Below, in pieces: positions 9,228 through 18,370 of a stretch of DNA of 64,000 nt. The translations under genes were made by a program, and so were the position numbers. The notes under the pieces are model-generated. The model ran no database searches. It had not been told where the DNA came from and saw nothing but the letters and a program-made list of their open reading frames with translations. Positions within the stretch are counted from its first letter, which is position 1; each line of letters begins with the position of its first letter. The stretch spans positions 35,506-99,505 of the forward strand of contig NZ_NESN01000005.1 of the NCBI RefSeq assembly GCF_003063455.1, read 5' to 3'. Source of the stretch: Limnohabitans parvus II-B4 (GTDB taxonomy: Bacteria; Pseudomonadota; Gammaproteobacteria; Burkholderiales; Burkholderiaceae_C).

Positions 9228-12200
9228 TTACATATTGCGCCGGTACTGCCCACCCACCTCGAACAAGGCATTGGTGATCTGACCGAGCGAGCACACCCGC
9301 ACAGCGTCCATCAGCACTTCGAACACGTTGCCGTTGTCGATCACGGCTTGCTGCAAGCGCTTGAGCATGGCCGGGGATGCGTTGGCGTGCAGCGTCTGGA
9401 AGTCGTTCAGGCGCTGCAGTTGCGATTGCTTTTCTTCCTCGGTCGATCGGGCCAGCTCCAGCGTGTCCATGACTTGATCGCCCTTGGGGTTGCGGAAGGT
9501 GTTGACGCCGATGATGGGCAGCTCGCCGGTGTGCTTGAGCATCTCGTAGTGCATGGACTCGTCTTGAATCTTGCCGCGCTGGTATCCGGTTTCCATCGCG
9601 CCCAGCACGCCGCCGCGCTCGGCGATCTTTTCAAACTCGGCCAGCACCATTTCTTCGACCAGCTCGGTGAGTTCGTCGATGATGAAGGCGCCTTGGCTCG
9701 GGTTCTCGTTTTTGGCCAGGCCCCATTCGCGGTTGATGATGAGCTGGATCGCCATGGCGCGGCGCACCGAGTCTTCGGTGGGCGTGGTGATGGCTTCGTC
9801 AAACGCGTTGGTGTGCAGGCTGTTGCAGTTGTCGTAGATCGCGATCAACGCCTGCAGCGTGGTGCGGATGTCGTTGAACTGGATCTCTTGCGCGTGCAGC
9901 GAGCGGCCCGAGGTCTGGATGTGGTACTTGAGCTTTTGGCTGCGCTCGTTCGCGCCGTATTTTTCTTTCATGGCCACCGCCCAGATGCGGCGCGCCACGC
10001 GGCCGAGCACGGTGTATTCTGGGTCCATGCCGTTGCTGAAGAAGAAGGATAAGTTGGGCGCGAAATCGTCGATGTGCATGCCACGCGCCAGGTACGCTTC
10101 CACAAAGGTGAAACCGTTGGACAGCGTGAAGGCCAGCTGCGAAATCGGGTTGGCCCCGGCTTCTGCGATGTGGTAGCCCGAGATGGACACCGAGTAGAAG
10201 TTGCGCACGTCGTGGTGCACAAAATACTGCGCGATGTCGCCCATGACCTTGAGCGAGAACTCGGTCGAGAAGATGCAGGTGTTTTGGCCCTGGTCTTCTT
10301 TCAGGATGTCGGCCTGCACCGTGCCACGCACATTGGCCAGCACCCATTCCTTGATTTTTGCAGTCTCGGTTTCGGTGGGTTCGCGGCCGTTCTCGGCTTT
10401 GAACTTGTCGATGTTCTGGTCGATGGCCGTGTTCATGAACATGGCCAAGATGGACGGTGCGGGGCCGTTGATCGTCATCGACACGCTGGTGGTGGGATTG
10501 CACAGGTCAAAGCCCGAGTACAGCACCTTCATGTCATCGAGCGTGGCCACGTTCACGCCCGAGTTGCCGATCTTGCCGTAGATGTCCGGACGCAGGTCGG
10601 GGTCGTTGCCGTAGAGCGTGACCGAGTCGAAGGCGGTGGACAAGCGCTTGGCGGGCAGGCCTTCGCTCACCAATTTGAAGCGGCGGTTGGTGCGGAAGGG
10701 GTCACCTTCACCGGCAAACATGCGAGTGGGGTCTTCGCCTTCGCGCTTGAAGGCAAAGGTGCCCGAGGTGTAGGGGTAGCTGCCGGGCACGTTGTCCAGC
10801 ATCAGCCACTTGAGCACTTCGCCGTCGTCTTCGTATTGGGGCAGCGCCACTTTGCGGATGGTGGTGCCGCTCAGACTTTTGGTGGTCAGTGCCGTGCGGA
10901 TTTCCTTGTCGCGGATTTTCACCACGTACTCGTCGCCCGCGTAGGCCTTTTGCATGTCGGGCCACTGAGCCAGCAGTTTGCGGGCGGTCGGGTCTTGGGT
11001 TTGTTCGCGGGCCACGGCCAGGTCAATGGCGGCTTCCGAAGCCTTGGCGCGGCCGGGTTTGCCTTCTTCGAGCATGCGGGCGGCTGCGCGCAGTTGCTGG
11101 ATTTCGCGGGCCAGGCGGGCTTGGGCCACGGCGCGCTTTTTGTAGCCACGCACGGTGTCGCTGATTTCGGCCAGGTAGCGGGTGCGTGCGGACGGCACGA
11201 CCGGGTTCTGGTGGGTGCTGTGGCGCACGTTGACCACCGGCAAACGGCCTTCGGTGGTGGGCATGCCCAGCTCGGCCAAGCGGGTTTTGAGCGCTTGGTA
11301 CAGCGCCGTCACGCCGTCGTCGTTGAAGCGGGCTGCCATGGTGCCAAACACGGGCATCTGTTCCATGGGGACAGTCCAGGCTTCTTTGTTGCGTTGTACT
11401 TGTTTGGCGACATCGCGCAAGGCGTCGCTCGCGCCTTTGCGGTCGAACTTGTTGATGGCCACGAACTCGGCAAAGTCCAGCATGTCGATTTTTTCGAGCT
11501 GGCTGGCCGCGCCAAACTCGGGCGTCATCACGTACATGGGCACATCCACATGCGGCACGATGGCGGCGTCGCCCTGGCCAATGCCGGACGTTTCCACCAC
11601 GATCACATCAAAACCCGCCACCTTGCAGGCCGCCACCACGTCGGGCAGGGCGGCTGAAATCTCACTGCCAAAGTCACGCGTGGCCAGCGAGCGCATGAAC
11701 ACGCGGGGGCCTTGGGACCAAGGCGAAATCGCGTTCATGCGGATGCGGTCGCCCAGCAGGGCACCACCGCTCTTGCGGCGTGAAGGGTCGATCGAGATGA
11801 CCGCCACACGCAAGCTGTCGTCTTGGTCCAGGCGCAGGCGGCGGATCAGTTCGTCGGTGAGCGACGACTTGCCCGCACCGCCGGTGCCGGTGATGCCGAG
11901 CACGGGCACTTTCTTGCTCGCCGCCTGTTCGCGCACGGCTTGGACCACGCTGGCATCGGCCTTGTCGTTTTCCAAAGCGGTGATCAGTTGGGCCAGTGCG
12001 CGCCAGTTCATCTCGCCGTGGCCCTGTATCGCTGCCACGTCTTTGGGGGCCAGTGGGCTCACGTCCTGGTCGCAGCGCATGACCATCTCGCCAATCATCC
12101 CGGCCAGGCCCATTTTTTGGCCGTCTTCGGGGCTGAAAATCCGCACGCCTTTGTCGGCCAGGGCGCGAATCTCGGCCGGCACGATCACGCCGCCGCCGCC

Positions 12201-12518
12201 GCCAAACACTTTGATGTGCTCGCCGCCCCGGGCTTTGAGCAGATCGACCATGTAGCTGAAGTATTCGTTGTGGCCACCCTGGTAGGAACTGATGGCGATG
12301 CCCTGCGCGTCTTCTTGCAGCGCAGCCGTCACCACCTCGTCCACCGAGCGGTTGTGGCCCAGGTGGATCACTTCGGCGCCCATGCTTTGCAGGATGCGGC
12401 GCATGATGTTGATGGCCGCGTCGTGGCCGTCAAAAAGAGAAGCGGCGGTGACAAAACGGACTTTGTTGGCGGGTCGGTATTCGGCCAAGGCTTTGAATTC
12501 GGCAGACAGGTCGGTCAT
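9228..12518 (-). CDS. icmF: fused isobutyryl-CoA mutase with G-protein chaperone domain
   Basis: Adenosylcobalamin-dependent carbon-skeleton mutase interconverting isobutyryl-CoA and n-butyryl-CoA (some relatives also isovaleryl-/pivalyl-CoA). The 1096 residues show the three-part IcmF order. The B12-binding domain has its lower-ligand motif at residues 29-33 (FDGHD, His32) with [13 protein letters not shown] after it. A MeaB-like GTPase has Walker [10 protein letters not shown] at 211-219 and NKFDRKG further on. The substrate-binding mutase barrel starts near residue 560 ([19 protein letters not shown]) and runs to the end. Fusion of chaperone and mutase separates it from MutAB/Scp. It stands alone, with a palindrome 29 bp before its ATG. 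The exact acyl-CoA substrate cannot be fixed by eye. Confidence 0.95.
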   Translation of the reverse strand: MTDLSAEFKALAEYRPANKVRFVTAASLFDGHDAAINIMRRILQSMGAEVIHLGHNRSVDEVVTAALQEDAQGIAISSYQGGHNEYFSYMVDLLKARGGEHIKVFGGGGGVIVPAEIRALADKGVRIFSPEDGQKMGLAGMIGEMVMRCDQDVSPLAPKDVAAIQGHGEMNWRALAQLITALENDKADASVVQAVREQAASKKVPVLGITGTGGAGKSSLTDELIRRLRLDQDDSLRVAVISIDPSRRKSGGALLGDRIRMNAISPWSQGPRVFMRSLATRDFGSEISAALPDVVAACKVAGFDVIVVETSGIGQGDAAIVPHVDVPMYVMTPEFGAASQLEKIDMLDFAEFVAINKFDRKGASDALRDVAKQVQRNKEAWTVPMEQMPVFGTMAARFNDDGVTALYQALKTRLAELGMPTTEGRLPVVNVRHSTHQNPVVPSARTRYLAEISDTVRGYKKRAVAQARLAREIQQLRAAARMLEEGKPGRAKASEAAIDLAVAREQTQDPTARKLLAQWPDMQKAYAGDEYVVKIRDKEIRTALTTKSLSGTTIRKVALPQYEDDGEVLKWLMLDNVPGSYPYTSGTFAFKREGEDPTRMFAGEGDPFRTNRRFKLVSEGLPAKRLSTAFDSVTLYGNDPDLRPDIYGKIGNSGVNVATLDDMKVLYSGFDLCNPTTSVSMTINGPAPSILAMFMNTAIDQNIDKFKAENGREPTETETAKIKEWVLANVRGTVQADILKEDQGQNTCIFSTEFSLKVMGDIAQYFVHHDVRNFYSVSISGYHIAEAGANPISQLAFTLSNGFTFVEAYLARGMHIDDFAPNLSFFFSNGMDPEYTVLGRVARRIWAVAMKEKYGANERSQKLKYHIQTSGRSLHAQEIQFNDIRTTLQALIAIYDNCNSLHTNAFDEAITTPTEDSVRRAMAIQLIINREWGLAKNENPSQGAFIIDELTELVEEMVLAEFEKIAERGGVLGAMETGYQRGKIQDESMHYEMLKHTGELPIIGVNTFRNPKGDQVMDTLELARSTEEEKQSQLQRLNDFQTLHANASPAMLKRLQQAVIDNGNVFEVLMDAVRVCSLGQITNALFEVGGQYRRNM

Positions 12519-12546
12519 GGTTGTCTCTTGGGTTGTTCAGTTGACG

Positions 12547-12562
12547 TTGACGTAAACGTCAA
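12547..12562. promoter_or_regulatory. palindromic operator candidate in the icmF leader
   Basis: TTGACGTAAACGTCAA is a perfect 7-2-7 dyad, preceded on the plus strand by a further direct TTGACG copy at 12541-12546. It lies 29 bp before the icmF ATG. Its form (ACGT-centred arms, 2-bp centre) resembles sites predicted for LiuR, the MerR-type regulator of branched-chain amino acid breakdown in proteobacteria. That would suit a branched acyl-CoA mutase. No MerR-type gene is in the window, so the regulator assignment is inference. Confidence 0.6.
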
Positions 12563-12678
12563 TCAAGACCCGCATCTTAGCCGGTGGTGGCTTTCCTGTC
12601 ACTGACGACCTGATTCGGCTCGGTCTGGGCCTGAAAAGTTATCATTCGGGCCTGTTTTTTGCCCTACAGGAGCCCCCC

Positions 12679-13113
12679 ATGAATGCGCCTCAAATCTATT
12701 TGCCGGCCGGCGTGCAGCCTGCTGCAGGTTACGCAGGGGACATCAGCCCCGATTTGGCGTGGGCGTGGGTCCAGTCGGGCGAGGCCGAACTGGTCGATGT
12801 GCGCACCGACGCCGAGCGCGCTTGGGTGGGGTTTGTGCCCGGTGCCCATGCATTGGCCTGGAAGCAGTGGCCCGGCATGGCGATGAACCCGGGGTTTGAC
12901 GCTGGCGTGCAGGCCTTGGGCGTTGGCGGCAAAAAGCTGGTGCTGTTGTGCCGCAGCGGTGTGCGATCGATTGCCGCCGCCCAGCGCGCGACCGAGTTGG
13001 GCTTGCAGGCTTACAACATTCTGGAAGGCTTTGAGGGCGACCCGGACGAGCAGGCGCACCGCGGCCTCAAGGGCGGCTGGCGCTATCGCGGCCTGCCTTG
13101 GCAGCAAAATTGA
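12679..13113 (+). CDS. single-domain rhodanese-like protein
   Basis: A 144-residue cytoplasmic protein with one rhodanese fold, typical of persulfide carriers and sulfurtransferases. The strand-loop ELVDVRTDAERAWVGFVPGA (about residues 37-56) is the CH2A-type motif, and the active loop is CRSGVRS with Cys91 as the expected persulfide-bearing residue. The C-terminus G.EGDPDEQAHRG...GWRYRGLPW is typical of the short rhodaneses found singly in Burkholderiales. AGGAG precedes the ATG. It is divergent from icmF with a 160-bp gap that contains the palindrome at 12547. The physiological sulfur acceptor is unknown. Confidence 0.9.
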   Translation: MNAPQIYLPAGVQPAAGYAGDISPDLAWAWVQSGEAELVDVRTDAERAWVGFVPGAHALAWKQWPGMAMNPGFDAGVQALGVGGKKLVLLCRSGVRSIAAAQRATELGLQAYNILEGFEGDPDEQAHRGLKGGWRYRGLPWQQN

Positions 13114-13180
13114 CCGCGATTCCTGGTTTCTGAGCTCTGAGTGACTTCGCGCTTGCAGTGGCGGGCGATAGACTGAGGCC

Positions 13181-14503
13181 ATGAACGCCTCTGCTCAAAA
13201 GCTCCTGGACCGCATCGAAGCCAAACGCGAGGAGGTCACAGCCCTTACGCAAGAGCTGGTGCGCATCCCCACCGTCAATCCGCCCGGGGACGCTTATGAA
13301 GCCTGTGCCCATTTCATTGGCGAGCGGCTGTCGAAAAAGGGTTTTGCGGTCGAATATGTCCGGGCCATTGGCGCCCCCGGCGACAGCGACAGCCACCCCC
13401 GCACCAATGTGGTGGCGCGCTGGCAAGGCGGCTCGACCGGCGAGTGCGTGCACTTCAACAGCCACATCGACGTGGTCGAAGCCGGTTCAGGCTGGACCTA
13501 TGAGCCTTTTGGCGGGCAGGTGGCCAACGGCCGCGTGTATGGCCGTGGCACCTGCGACATGAAGGGAGGGCTGGCGTCCAGCATCATCGCCTGCGAAGCC
13601 CTGATCGAGTCGGGCTTGCCGATTCCGGGCGCACTGGAAATCAGCGGCACGGTGGACGAAGAATCGGGCGGTTTTGCGGGCGTGGGCTATCTGGCCGAGC
13701 GCGGCTACTTCAGCAAACCGCGTGTGCACCATGTGATCATTCCTGAGCCGCTGGGGGTGGACCGCATCTGTCTGGGCCACCGGGGCGTGTGGTGGGGTGA
13801 GGTCGAAACCCGGGGCCGCATTGCGCATGGTTCCATGCCTTTTTTGGGCGACAGCGCCATCAACCACATGAGCGCCTTCATCCATTTGCTGGAGACACAA
13901 TTGCAGCCGCGCCTGGAAGGTCGCCACACCGCCGAGCCGGTGGAGCCGCCGGGCGCACGGGTGAGCACGCTCAACATCAACAGCATCCACGGCGGCCAGG
14001 TCGAGCAGCACTACGCCAACGACGCGCGCGGCTGGCCCACGGCGCAAACGCCCGCGCCAGTGGTGGCACACAGCTGCCGCACGGTGCTCGACCGGCGCTT
14101 CATTGCCGAAGAAAACCTCGAAGCCGTCAAGCAGGAAATCATCGACATGCTCGACGAACTCAAGCGCACCCGGCCGGGCTTTGACTACGGCATCCGCGAC
14201 ATCATGAGTTTTGTGCCCACCGCCACGCCCAAAGACGCACCGGTGGTGGACGCTACCGCCCGCGCCATTGCCCGCGTGCTGGGGCGCGAGCCCAGCTACA
14301 TCGCCAGCCCAGGCACCTATGACCAAAAGCACATCGTGCGCACGGGCAAGCTGCAAGATTGCATCGCCTACGGCCCGGGCATACTGGATCTGGCGCACCA
14401 ACCCGATGAATACGTGGGCATTCAGGAGCTGGTCGATTCGGCCAAGATCATGGCGCTGGCTTCGCTGGATTTGACCGGCTGGACTCGCTTGAACCAAGCT
14501 TGA
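13181..14503 (+). CDS. M20-family zinc hydrolase (ArgE/DapE-type deacylase)
   Basis: A 440-residue di-zinc amidohydrolase. Metal ligands are visible in order: His and Asp in HFNSHIDVVEAGSGW, Asp in YGRGTCDMKGGLAS, the catalytic Glu pair in VDEESGGFAG, a Glu in IIPEPLG and a late His in YDQKHIVRT. The dimerisation domain sits between about residues 200 and 320. The family includes acetylornithine deacetylase, succinyl-diaminopimelate desuccinylase and carbamoylases; the arrangement here is the unassigned ArgE/DapE group, so I give no gene symbol. TGAGG precedes the ATG. It stands alone and is followed by the repeat block starting at 14530. Confidence 0.88.
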   Translation: MNASAQKLLDRIEAKREEVTALTQELVRIPTVNPPGDAYEACAHFIGERLSKKGFAVEYVRAIGAPGDSDSHPRTNVVARWQGGSTGECVHFNSHIDVVEAGSGWTYEPFGGQVANGRVYGRGTCDMKGGLASSIIACEALIESGLPIPGALEISGTVDEESGGFAGVGYLAERGYFSKPRVHHVIIPEPLGVDRICLGHRGVWWGEVETRGRIAHGSMPFLGDSAINHMSAFIHLLETQLQPRLEGRHTAEPVEPPGARVSTLNINSIHGGQVEQHYANDARGWPTAQTPAPVVAHSCRTVLDRRFIAEENLEAVKQEIIDMLDELKRTRPGFDYGIRDIMSFVPTATPKDAPVVDATARAIARVLGREPSYIASPGTYDQKHIVRTGKLQDCIAYGPGILDLAHQPDEYVGIQELVDSAKIMALASLDLTGWTRLNQA

Positions 14504-14529
14504 GGGCAACGCGGCGTCGGACAAGGAAC

Positions 14530-14597
14530 GTCATGCCCGCGAATGCGGGTATCCATGGCGGTCGAAGCCATGGATCCCGGATCAAGTCCGGGATGAC
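14530..14597. repeat. composite palindromic element, copy A
   Basis: The element is bounded by GTCAT and ATGAC and reads through a hairpin (GCCCGC, loop, GCGGGT), then ATCCATGG, a 9-bp centre, CCATGGAT, and a second hairpin (CCCGGA, loop TCAAG, TCCGGG). Ends and centre are mutually inverted, so the whole 68 bp can fold as a cruciform with two side arms. It lies just after the M20 hydrolase gene and is the source of the tandem repeat that follows. Copies with different stems occur near 19.6, 31.5 and 40.8 kb. Confidence 0.9.
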
Positions 14598-14600
14598 GTG

Positions 14601-14725
14601 AATAGATCAAGTCCGGGATGACGTGAATAGATCAAGTCCGGGATGACGTGAATAGATCAAGTCCGGGATGGTTTGAATAGATCAAGTCCCGGATGGTTTG
14701 AATAGATCAAGTCTGGGATTGCGTG
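14601..14725. repeat. five-copy 25-bp tandem repeat
   Basis: Five head-to-tail 25-bp units, each starting AATAGATCAAGTC, begin at 14601, 14626, 14651, 14676 and 14701. The first two are identical; later ones carry GTTTG in place of ACGTG and single-base changes. Twenty bases of the unit equal the right hairpin arm of the palindromic element immediately upstream, so the array is an amplification of that arm. A degenerate sixth unit follows to about 14740, and another half-element (GTCACCCCGGGC, loop, CCCGGGGTCC) sits at 14761-14787. There are no spacers, so this is not a CRISPR array. Confidence 0.9.
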
Positions 14726-14793
14726 ACGGGATCAAGACCCATTCGACCACTTTTGTTTTTGTCACCCCGGGCGAAGACCCGGGGTCCAGGCTT

Positions 14794-16239
14794 TCAAATA
14801 CCGGGCGGCTGTTTGGCGATCATGTCCTGGTTGGCCATCTCGTAAGCGTGTGCCAGTTTCAGCAAGTCCAGGTCGCCCTGGGGTTTGCCAATCAAGGCCA
14901 AGCCCATGGGCAAACCGTTGGCACCAAAGCCTGCAGGCACGCTGATGGACGGCAAGCCCGCAAAGGTGGCGTAAATCACCACCTCCATCCAGCGGTGGTA
15001 GGTGTCCATGGGGCGGCCCGCCACACTTTGTGGCCAGCGCAGCGACACGTCAAACGGCCAGGTTTGCGCCACCGGAATGGCCAGCACATCAAAGCGTTCA
15101 AACAGCTGCAGCATGCTCTGGAAAAACCGCGTGCGTGTGGCGCTGGCCGACATCAGTTGCGCGCCGGTCAAGGTCAGCGATTGGTCGTGTTCCCACAGCG
15201 CTTCGGGCTTGATTTTTTCGCGATTGGCCGCGTTCACCAAAAAAGGTGCGACACGCGGCCCGACCAGGGCCTGGCGCCAGACCAGCCAGGCTTGCCAGAC
15301 CTGCTCGGGTGGCATGCCCAGCACGGCCTCGTCCACTGTGCAGCCCATGCCCAAAAAGCTTTTCAACGCCGATTGACACAGGTCCAGAATGCCTTTTTCC
15401 ATGGGCAAATAGCCTTGCAGGTTGCCCAGCCAGCCGATGCGCTGACCTTTGGGATCGCTCTCCAATGAGCCCGCGAACACGGCCGGGTCTTGCGTCAGGC
15501 TCAAGGGGCTGAAGGCGTGCGGACCAGCTTGCGTCGACAGCAGCATGGCCAGGTCGCGCACATGCCGGGCCATGGGGCCTTCGGTGCCCAGTTGCGCAAT
15601 GAACACGTCTTGCGCAGGCCACATGGGCACACGGCCTTGCGAGGGGCGCATGCCAAACACGTGGTTCCAGCCCGCCGGGTTGCGCAGGCTGCCCATGAAG
15701 TCCGAGCCATCTGCCACGCTCAGCATGCGCTGGGCCAGTGCCACAGCGGCACCGCCACTGCTGCCGCCCGCCGACTTACTCGGGTCCCACGCGTTGCGGG
15801 TGGGGCCGAACACCTCGTTGAAGGTGTGCGAGCCCAAACCAAACTCGGGTGTGTTGGTCTTGCCGATGACGATGGCCCCGGCCGCTTTCATGCGCTGTGC
15901 CATCAGGCCGTCTTCGCTGGCCACAAAATCTTTCATCAACGGGCTGCCCAAGGTGGTGCGCAGACCTTGCACATTGGACAAGTCCTTGATGGCCTGGGGC
16001 ATGCCATGCAGCCAACCCATGGATTGCCCGCGCGCGAGTTGGGCGTCGCGTTCATCGGCTTGTTGCAGCAGCACATCGTGTGCCACGCGGCTGACGATGG
16101 CATGGCTGCCCGGGTTGAGCCGGTCGACTTGCGTCAGGGTGGCGGCCATGACGTCGCGGCAGGAAACCTGCTTGTGGTGAATGGCGCGGGACAGTGCCTG
16201 TGCGCTCAGGTGGGGAATGTCATGAGGTTGGGAGGGCAT
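14794..16239 (-). CDS. amidase-signature family hydrolase
   Basis: A 481-residue amidase of the Ser-cisSer-Lys class. The expected Lys is in [16 protein letters not shown] (about residue 88), the cis-Ser in [14 protein letters not shown] and the nucleophile Ser in [14 protein letters not shown]. The last motif departs from the usual GSD.GGS by having Met for the first Gly. The rest matches GatA-related amidases of unassigned substrate; no GatB or GatC gene is near, so a role in tRNA amidation is unlikely. I use the ATG of [12 protein letters not shown]; in-frame ATGs at 16248 and 16254 would leave only 6-12 bp to the divergent coaX start. Either way its promoter and that of coaX must overlap coding sequence. 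Confidence 0.88.
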   Translation of the reverse strand: MPSQPHDIPHLSAQALSRAIHHKQVSCRDVMAATLTQVDRLNPGSHAIVSRVAHDVLLQQADERDAQLARGQSMGWLHGMPQAIKDLSNVQGLRTTLGSPLMKDFVASEDGLMAQRMKAAGAIVIGKTNTPEFGLGSHTFNEVFGPTRNAWDPSKSAGGSSGGAAVALAQRMLSVADGSDFMGSLRNPAGWNHVFGMRPSQGRVPMWPAQDVFIAQLGTEGPMARHVRDLAMLLSTQAGPHAFSPLSLTQDPAVFAGSLESDPKGQRIGWLGNLQGYLPMEKGILDLCQSALKSFLGMGCTVDEAVLGMPPEQVWQAWLVWRQALVGPRVAPFLVNAANREKIKPEALWEHDQSLTLTGAQLMSASATRTRFFQSMLQLFERFDVLAIPVAQTWPFDVSLRWPQSVAGRPMDTYHRWMEVVIYATFAGLPSISVPAGFGANGLPMGLALIGKPQGDLDLLKLAHAYEMANQDMIAKQPPGI

Positions 16240-16260
16240 GAAAGTCATTATCATCCTGCC

Positions 16261-17028
16261 ATGACTTTTTTAGCACTTGACGTCGGTAACACCCGGCTCA
16301 AATGGGCGCTCTATGAGCGGCCCCACCCCGATGCCGCTTTGCTGGCCCATGGTGCGGAGTTTCTGGAAAACATCGACCGCCTGGCCGAAGGCCCTTGGGC
16401 CGACTTGCCCGAGCCCGAACACATGTTGGGCTGCGTGGTGGCGGGTGATGCCATCAAACGCCGCGTACAAGAGCAGATGGAAATATGGGACATTCACCCC
16501 AAATGGGTGGTCCCCAGCGTGCAAGAGGCGGGACTGACCAATGGTTATGACCACCCCAGCCGGCTTGGGGCAGACCGTTGGGTGGCCATGATCGGTGCGC
16601 GCCAGCGCATGCTGGCGCAGGGGGGGGCACCGCGTCCGCTGGTGGTGGTCATGGTGGGCACGGCGGTGACGGTCGAGGCGATCGATGCCGAGGGCCGATT
16701 TTTGGGTGGATTGATCTTGCCGGGCCACGGCATCATGCTGCGCGCACTGGAGTCGGGTACAGCGGGTTTGCACGTTCCGACCGGTGAAGTCACGCCTTTT
16801 CCGACCAATACCAGCGACGCCCTGACCAGTGGCGGTACCTACGCCATTGCGGGTGCATGCGAGCGCATGGTGCATCACCTGCGTGAGCACACCGGGCAAG
16901 AGCCTCTGTGCATCATGACCGGTGGCGCGGGCTGGAAAATGGCACCCAGCATGTCGCTGCAATTTGAACTGGTGGACAACCTGATTTTTGACGGCCTGTT
17001 GGCCATGGCGACTCTGCGGTTTGCCTGA
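16261..17028 (+). CDS. coaX: type III pantothenate kinase
   Basis: Phosphorylates pantothenate, the first committed step of coenzyme A synthesis; CoaX enzymes need a monovalent cation and resist CoA feedback. The 255-residue protein carries the ASKHA phosphate loop DVGNTRLKW (residues 7-15), the substrate motif [14 protein letters not shown], the second phosphate motif GTAVTVEAI and GGLILPG. The ATG at 16261 was chosen because [11 protein letters not shown] aligns with the family; a long in-frame extension upstream runs through the opposite-strand amidase and is not credible. In many Burkholderiales coaX follows birA; here the neighbour is a divergent amidase. Confidence 0.95.
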   Translation: MTFLALDVGNTRLKWALYERPHPDAALLAHGAEFLENIDRLAEGPWADLPEPEHMLGCVVAGDAIKRRVQEQMEIWDIHPKWVVPSVQEAGLTNGYDHPSRLGADRWVAMIGARQRMLAQGGAPRPLVVVMVGTAVTVEAIDAEGRFLGGLILPGHGIMLRALESGTAGLHVPTGEVTPFPTNTSDALTSGGTYAIAGACERMVHHLREHTGQEPLCIMTGGAGWKMAPSMSLQFELVDNLIFDGLLAMATLRFA

Positions 17029-17044
17029 CGGCCGCCTGGCTGCA

Positions 17045-17710
17045 TCAGTGTTCGGGCGAGCTGTAAGCCGCCGTCAAACCTTGCAGATGGGTTTGCAAAT
17101 CCGTGTTGGCCATGTAAGGCGTTAAAAGCGCCAGCACATGTTGTGCGCCCCGGGTCAGAGCCAGCCCGGCGCTGGCGGGCTCCAGGGCTTGCCGGGGGTT
17201 GCGCACATATTCATAGCTCAGCCAATACGTCACCATGACCGACATGCTGGCCGACAGGGTTTCGATGTTGTCCGGATCGATGCGCATCAGTCCTGCTGCG
17301 GCCAATGACTCCAGCATCAGCCTGAAGGCGTGGGTTTTGCGCTCCAGCACCGCATGAAAATGCGTTTCCAGGTGCCGATTGCCCGACAGCAGGTTGTTCA
17401 GGTCGCGGTACAAAAATCGGTGGCTCCAAACCTGCTCGAACAGCGAGTGCAGAAAAAACCAGGCGTCCTCGACATCTTGCACATCCGGTGCGGCATCCAG
17501 CAGGCCCAGCATGGCCACTTCGTATTGATCAAACAAGCGGTTGACCAAGGCGTCTTTCGATGCGAAGTGGTAGTACAGGTTGCCCGGACTGATGTTGAGT
17601 TCGGCCGAGATCAGCGTCGTTGACACGTTGGGTTCACCGAAGCGGTTGAACAGCTCCAGCGTGACCTCGGCAATGCGCTCGGCGGTGCGGCGGGGGGCTT
17701 TTTTGGCCAT
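17045..17710 (-). CDS. TetR/AcrR-family transcriptional regulator
   Basis: A 221-residue regulator with an N-terminal helix-turn-helix: RIAEVTLELFNRFGEPNVST, then AELNISPGNLYYHFASKDAL, the recognition-helix segment typical of TetR. The ligand domain (residues 75-221) contains WSHRFLYRDLNNLL, seen in a subgroup of uncharacterised Burkholderiales TetR proteins. It follows the phasin gene on the same strand (22-bp gap), which suggests a link to polyhydroxyalkanoate metabolism, though that is inference from position only. It is convergent with coaX, with 16 bp between stop codons. Confidence 0.88.
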   Translation of the reverse strand: MAKKAPRRTAERIAEVTLELFNRFGEPNVSTTLISAELNISPGNLYYHFASKDALVNRLFDQYEVAMLGLLDAAPDVQDVEDAWFFLHSLFEQVWSHRFLYRDLNNLLSGNRHLETHFHAVLERKTHAFRLMLESLAAAGLMRIDPDNIETLSASMSVMVTYWLSYEYVRNPRQALEPASAGLALTRGAQHVLALLTPYMANTDLQTHLQGLTAAYSSPEH

Positions 17711-17732
17711 GGCTGAAGACGGCGCCGATCAA

Positions 17733-18260
17733 TCAAACCGTCTTTTTCGGACGCTTGGCGGCGCTGGCCGCTTGGGGTTTGGCTTTGACCGTTTTGCCGG
17801 TCGCTGCCACTGTGTTTTTTGCGGTGGTCGACGCCGGTTTGGGCGCGCCCTTCGTTGGCAGCCCTGCAAGCTGCGCTTCCAGTTGCGCCACACGGTCGGT
17901 CAGCATCTGAATGTCCAGCAGCGTGGGCATGCCCAAGCGGTGCAAAGCCTTGGCCACACGGTCTTCAAACAAGTGTTCCAGTTTGTCCACCCGGCCAGAG
18001 GTTTGCTGGCCAAAGTCGCTGGCCATGTGGCTCAGGCGTTCGGTGGCTTCTTGCAGGCGCTGTTGTGCTTCGGCCTGGCTTTTCCGCTGAAAGGCCAAAC
18101 CGTCATTCACCAGGGCTTCAATCGCTTTGCTGCCTTGCTCCTGGGCTTTGGCCATGGCCCCCAAGCCTGCCAGCCAGACGTGCTGGGCGGGTGGCGCGGT
18201 GCCATCTTGTTGCGCGGTGGCGCTCGCTTTGCTGCGCGTGGTGTCGTTTGATTTGGCCAT
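17733..18260 (-). CDS. phasin (polyhydroxyalkanoate granule-associated protein)
   Basis: A 175-residue protein starting MAKSNDTTRSKASA. Residues 20-125 form a heptad-rich helical region containing VWLAGLGAMAKAQEQGSKAI and VDKLEHLFEDRVAKALHRLG, the pattern of the PhaI/PhaF phasin family; the short coiled coil LTDRVAQLEAQLAG follows. The C-terminal 45 residues are Lys/Ala/Pro-rich (AKAASAAKRPKKTV-like), as in PhaF proteins that also bind DNA. It would coat storage granules and might tie them to the nucleoid. An ATG six codons upstream is possible but the chosen start matches relatives. No PHA synthase lies in the window. Confidence 0.88.
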   Translation of the reverse strand: MAKSNDTTRSKASATAQQDGTAPPAQHVWLAGLGAMAKAQEQGSKAIEALVNDGLAFQRKSQAEAQQRLQEATERLSHMASDFGQQTSGRVDKLEHLFEDRVAKALHRLGMPTLLDIQMLTDRVAQLEAQLAGLPTKGAPKPASTTAKNTVAATGKTVKAKPQAASAAKRPKKTV

Positions 18261-18370
18261 GATGCACTTCCTGAACAAGGTGTCACTTTAACCTGCGTTC
18301 GAGCGCAATGCTTCTAAAATCTCAACACAGAGGTTCCGCGTCCCGTGGCACCCACCAGATCCGCATCCTC

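Noticed and set aside
10074..11657. Long open frame antisense to icmF (527 codons)
   Set aside because: Shadow of the mutase and GTPase domains; low-complexity His/Gly/Val composition and no start context.
14576..14740. CRISPR-like regular repeats
   Set aside because: Units are directly head to tail with no spacers and derive from a neighbouring palindrome; no cas genes are present.
15490..16260. N-terminal extension of coaX by 257 codons
   Set aside because: The extension is antisense to the amidase gene; the family start [11 protein letters not shown] lies at 16261.
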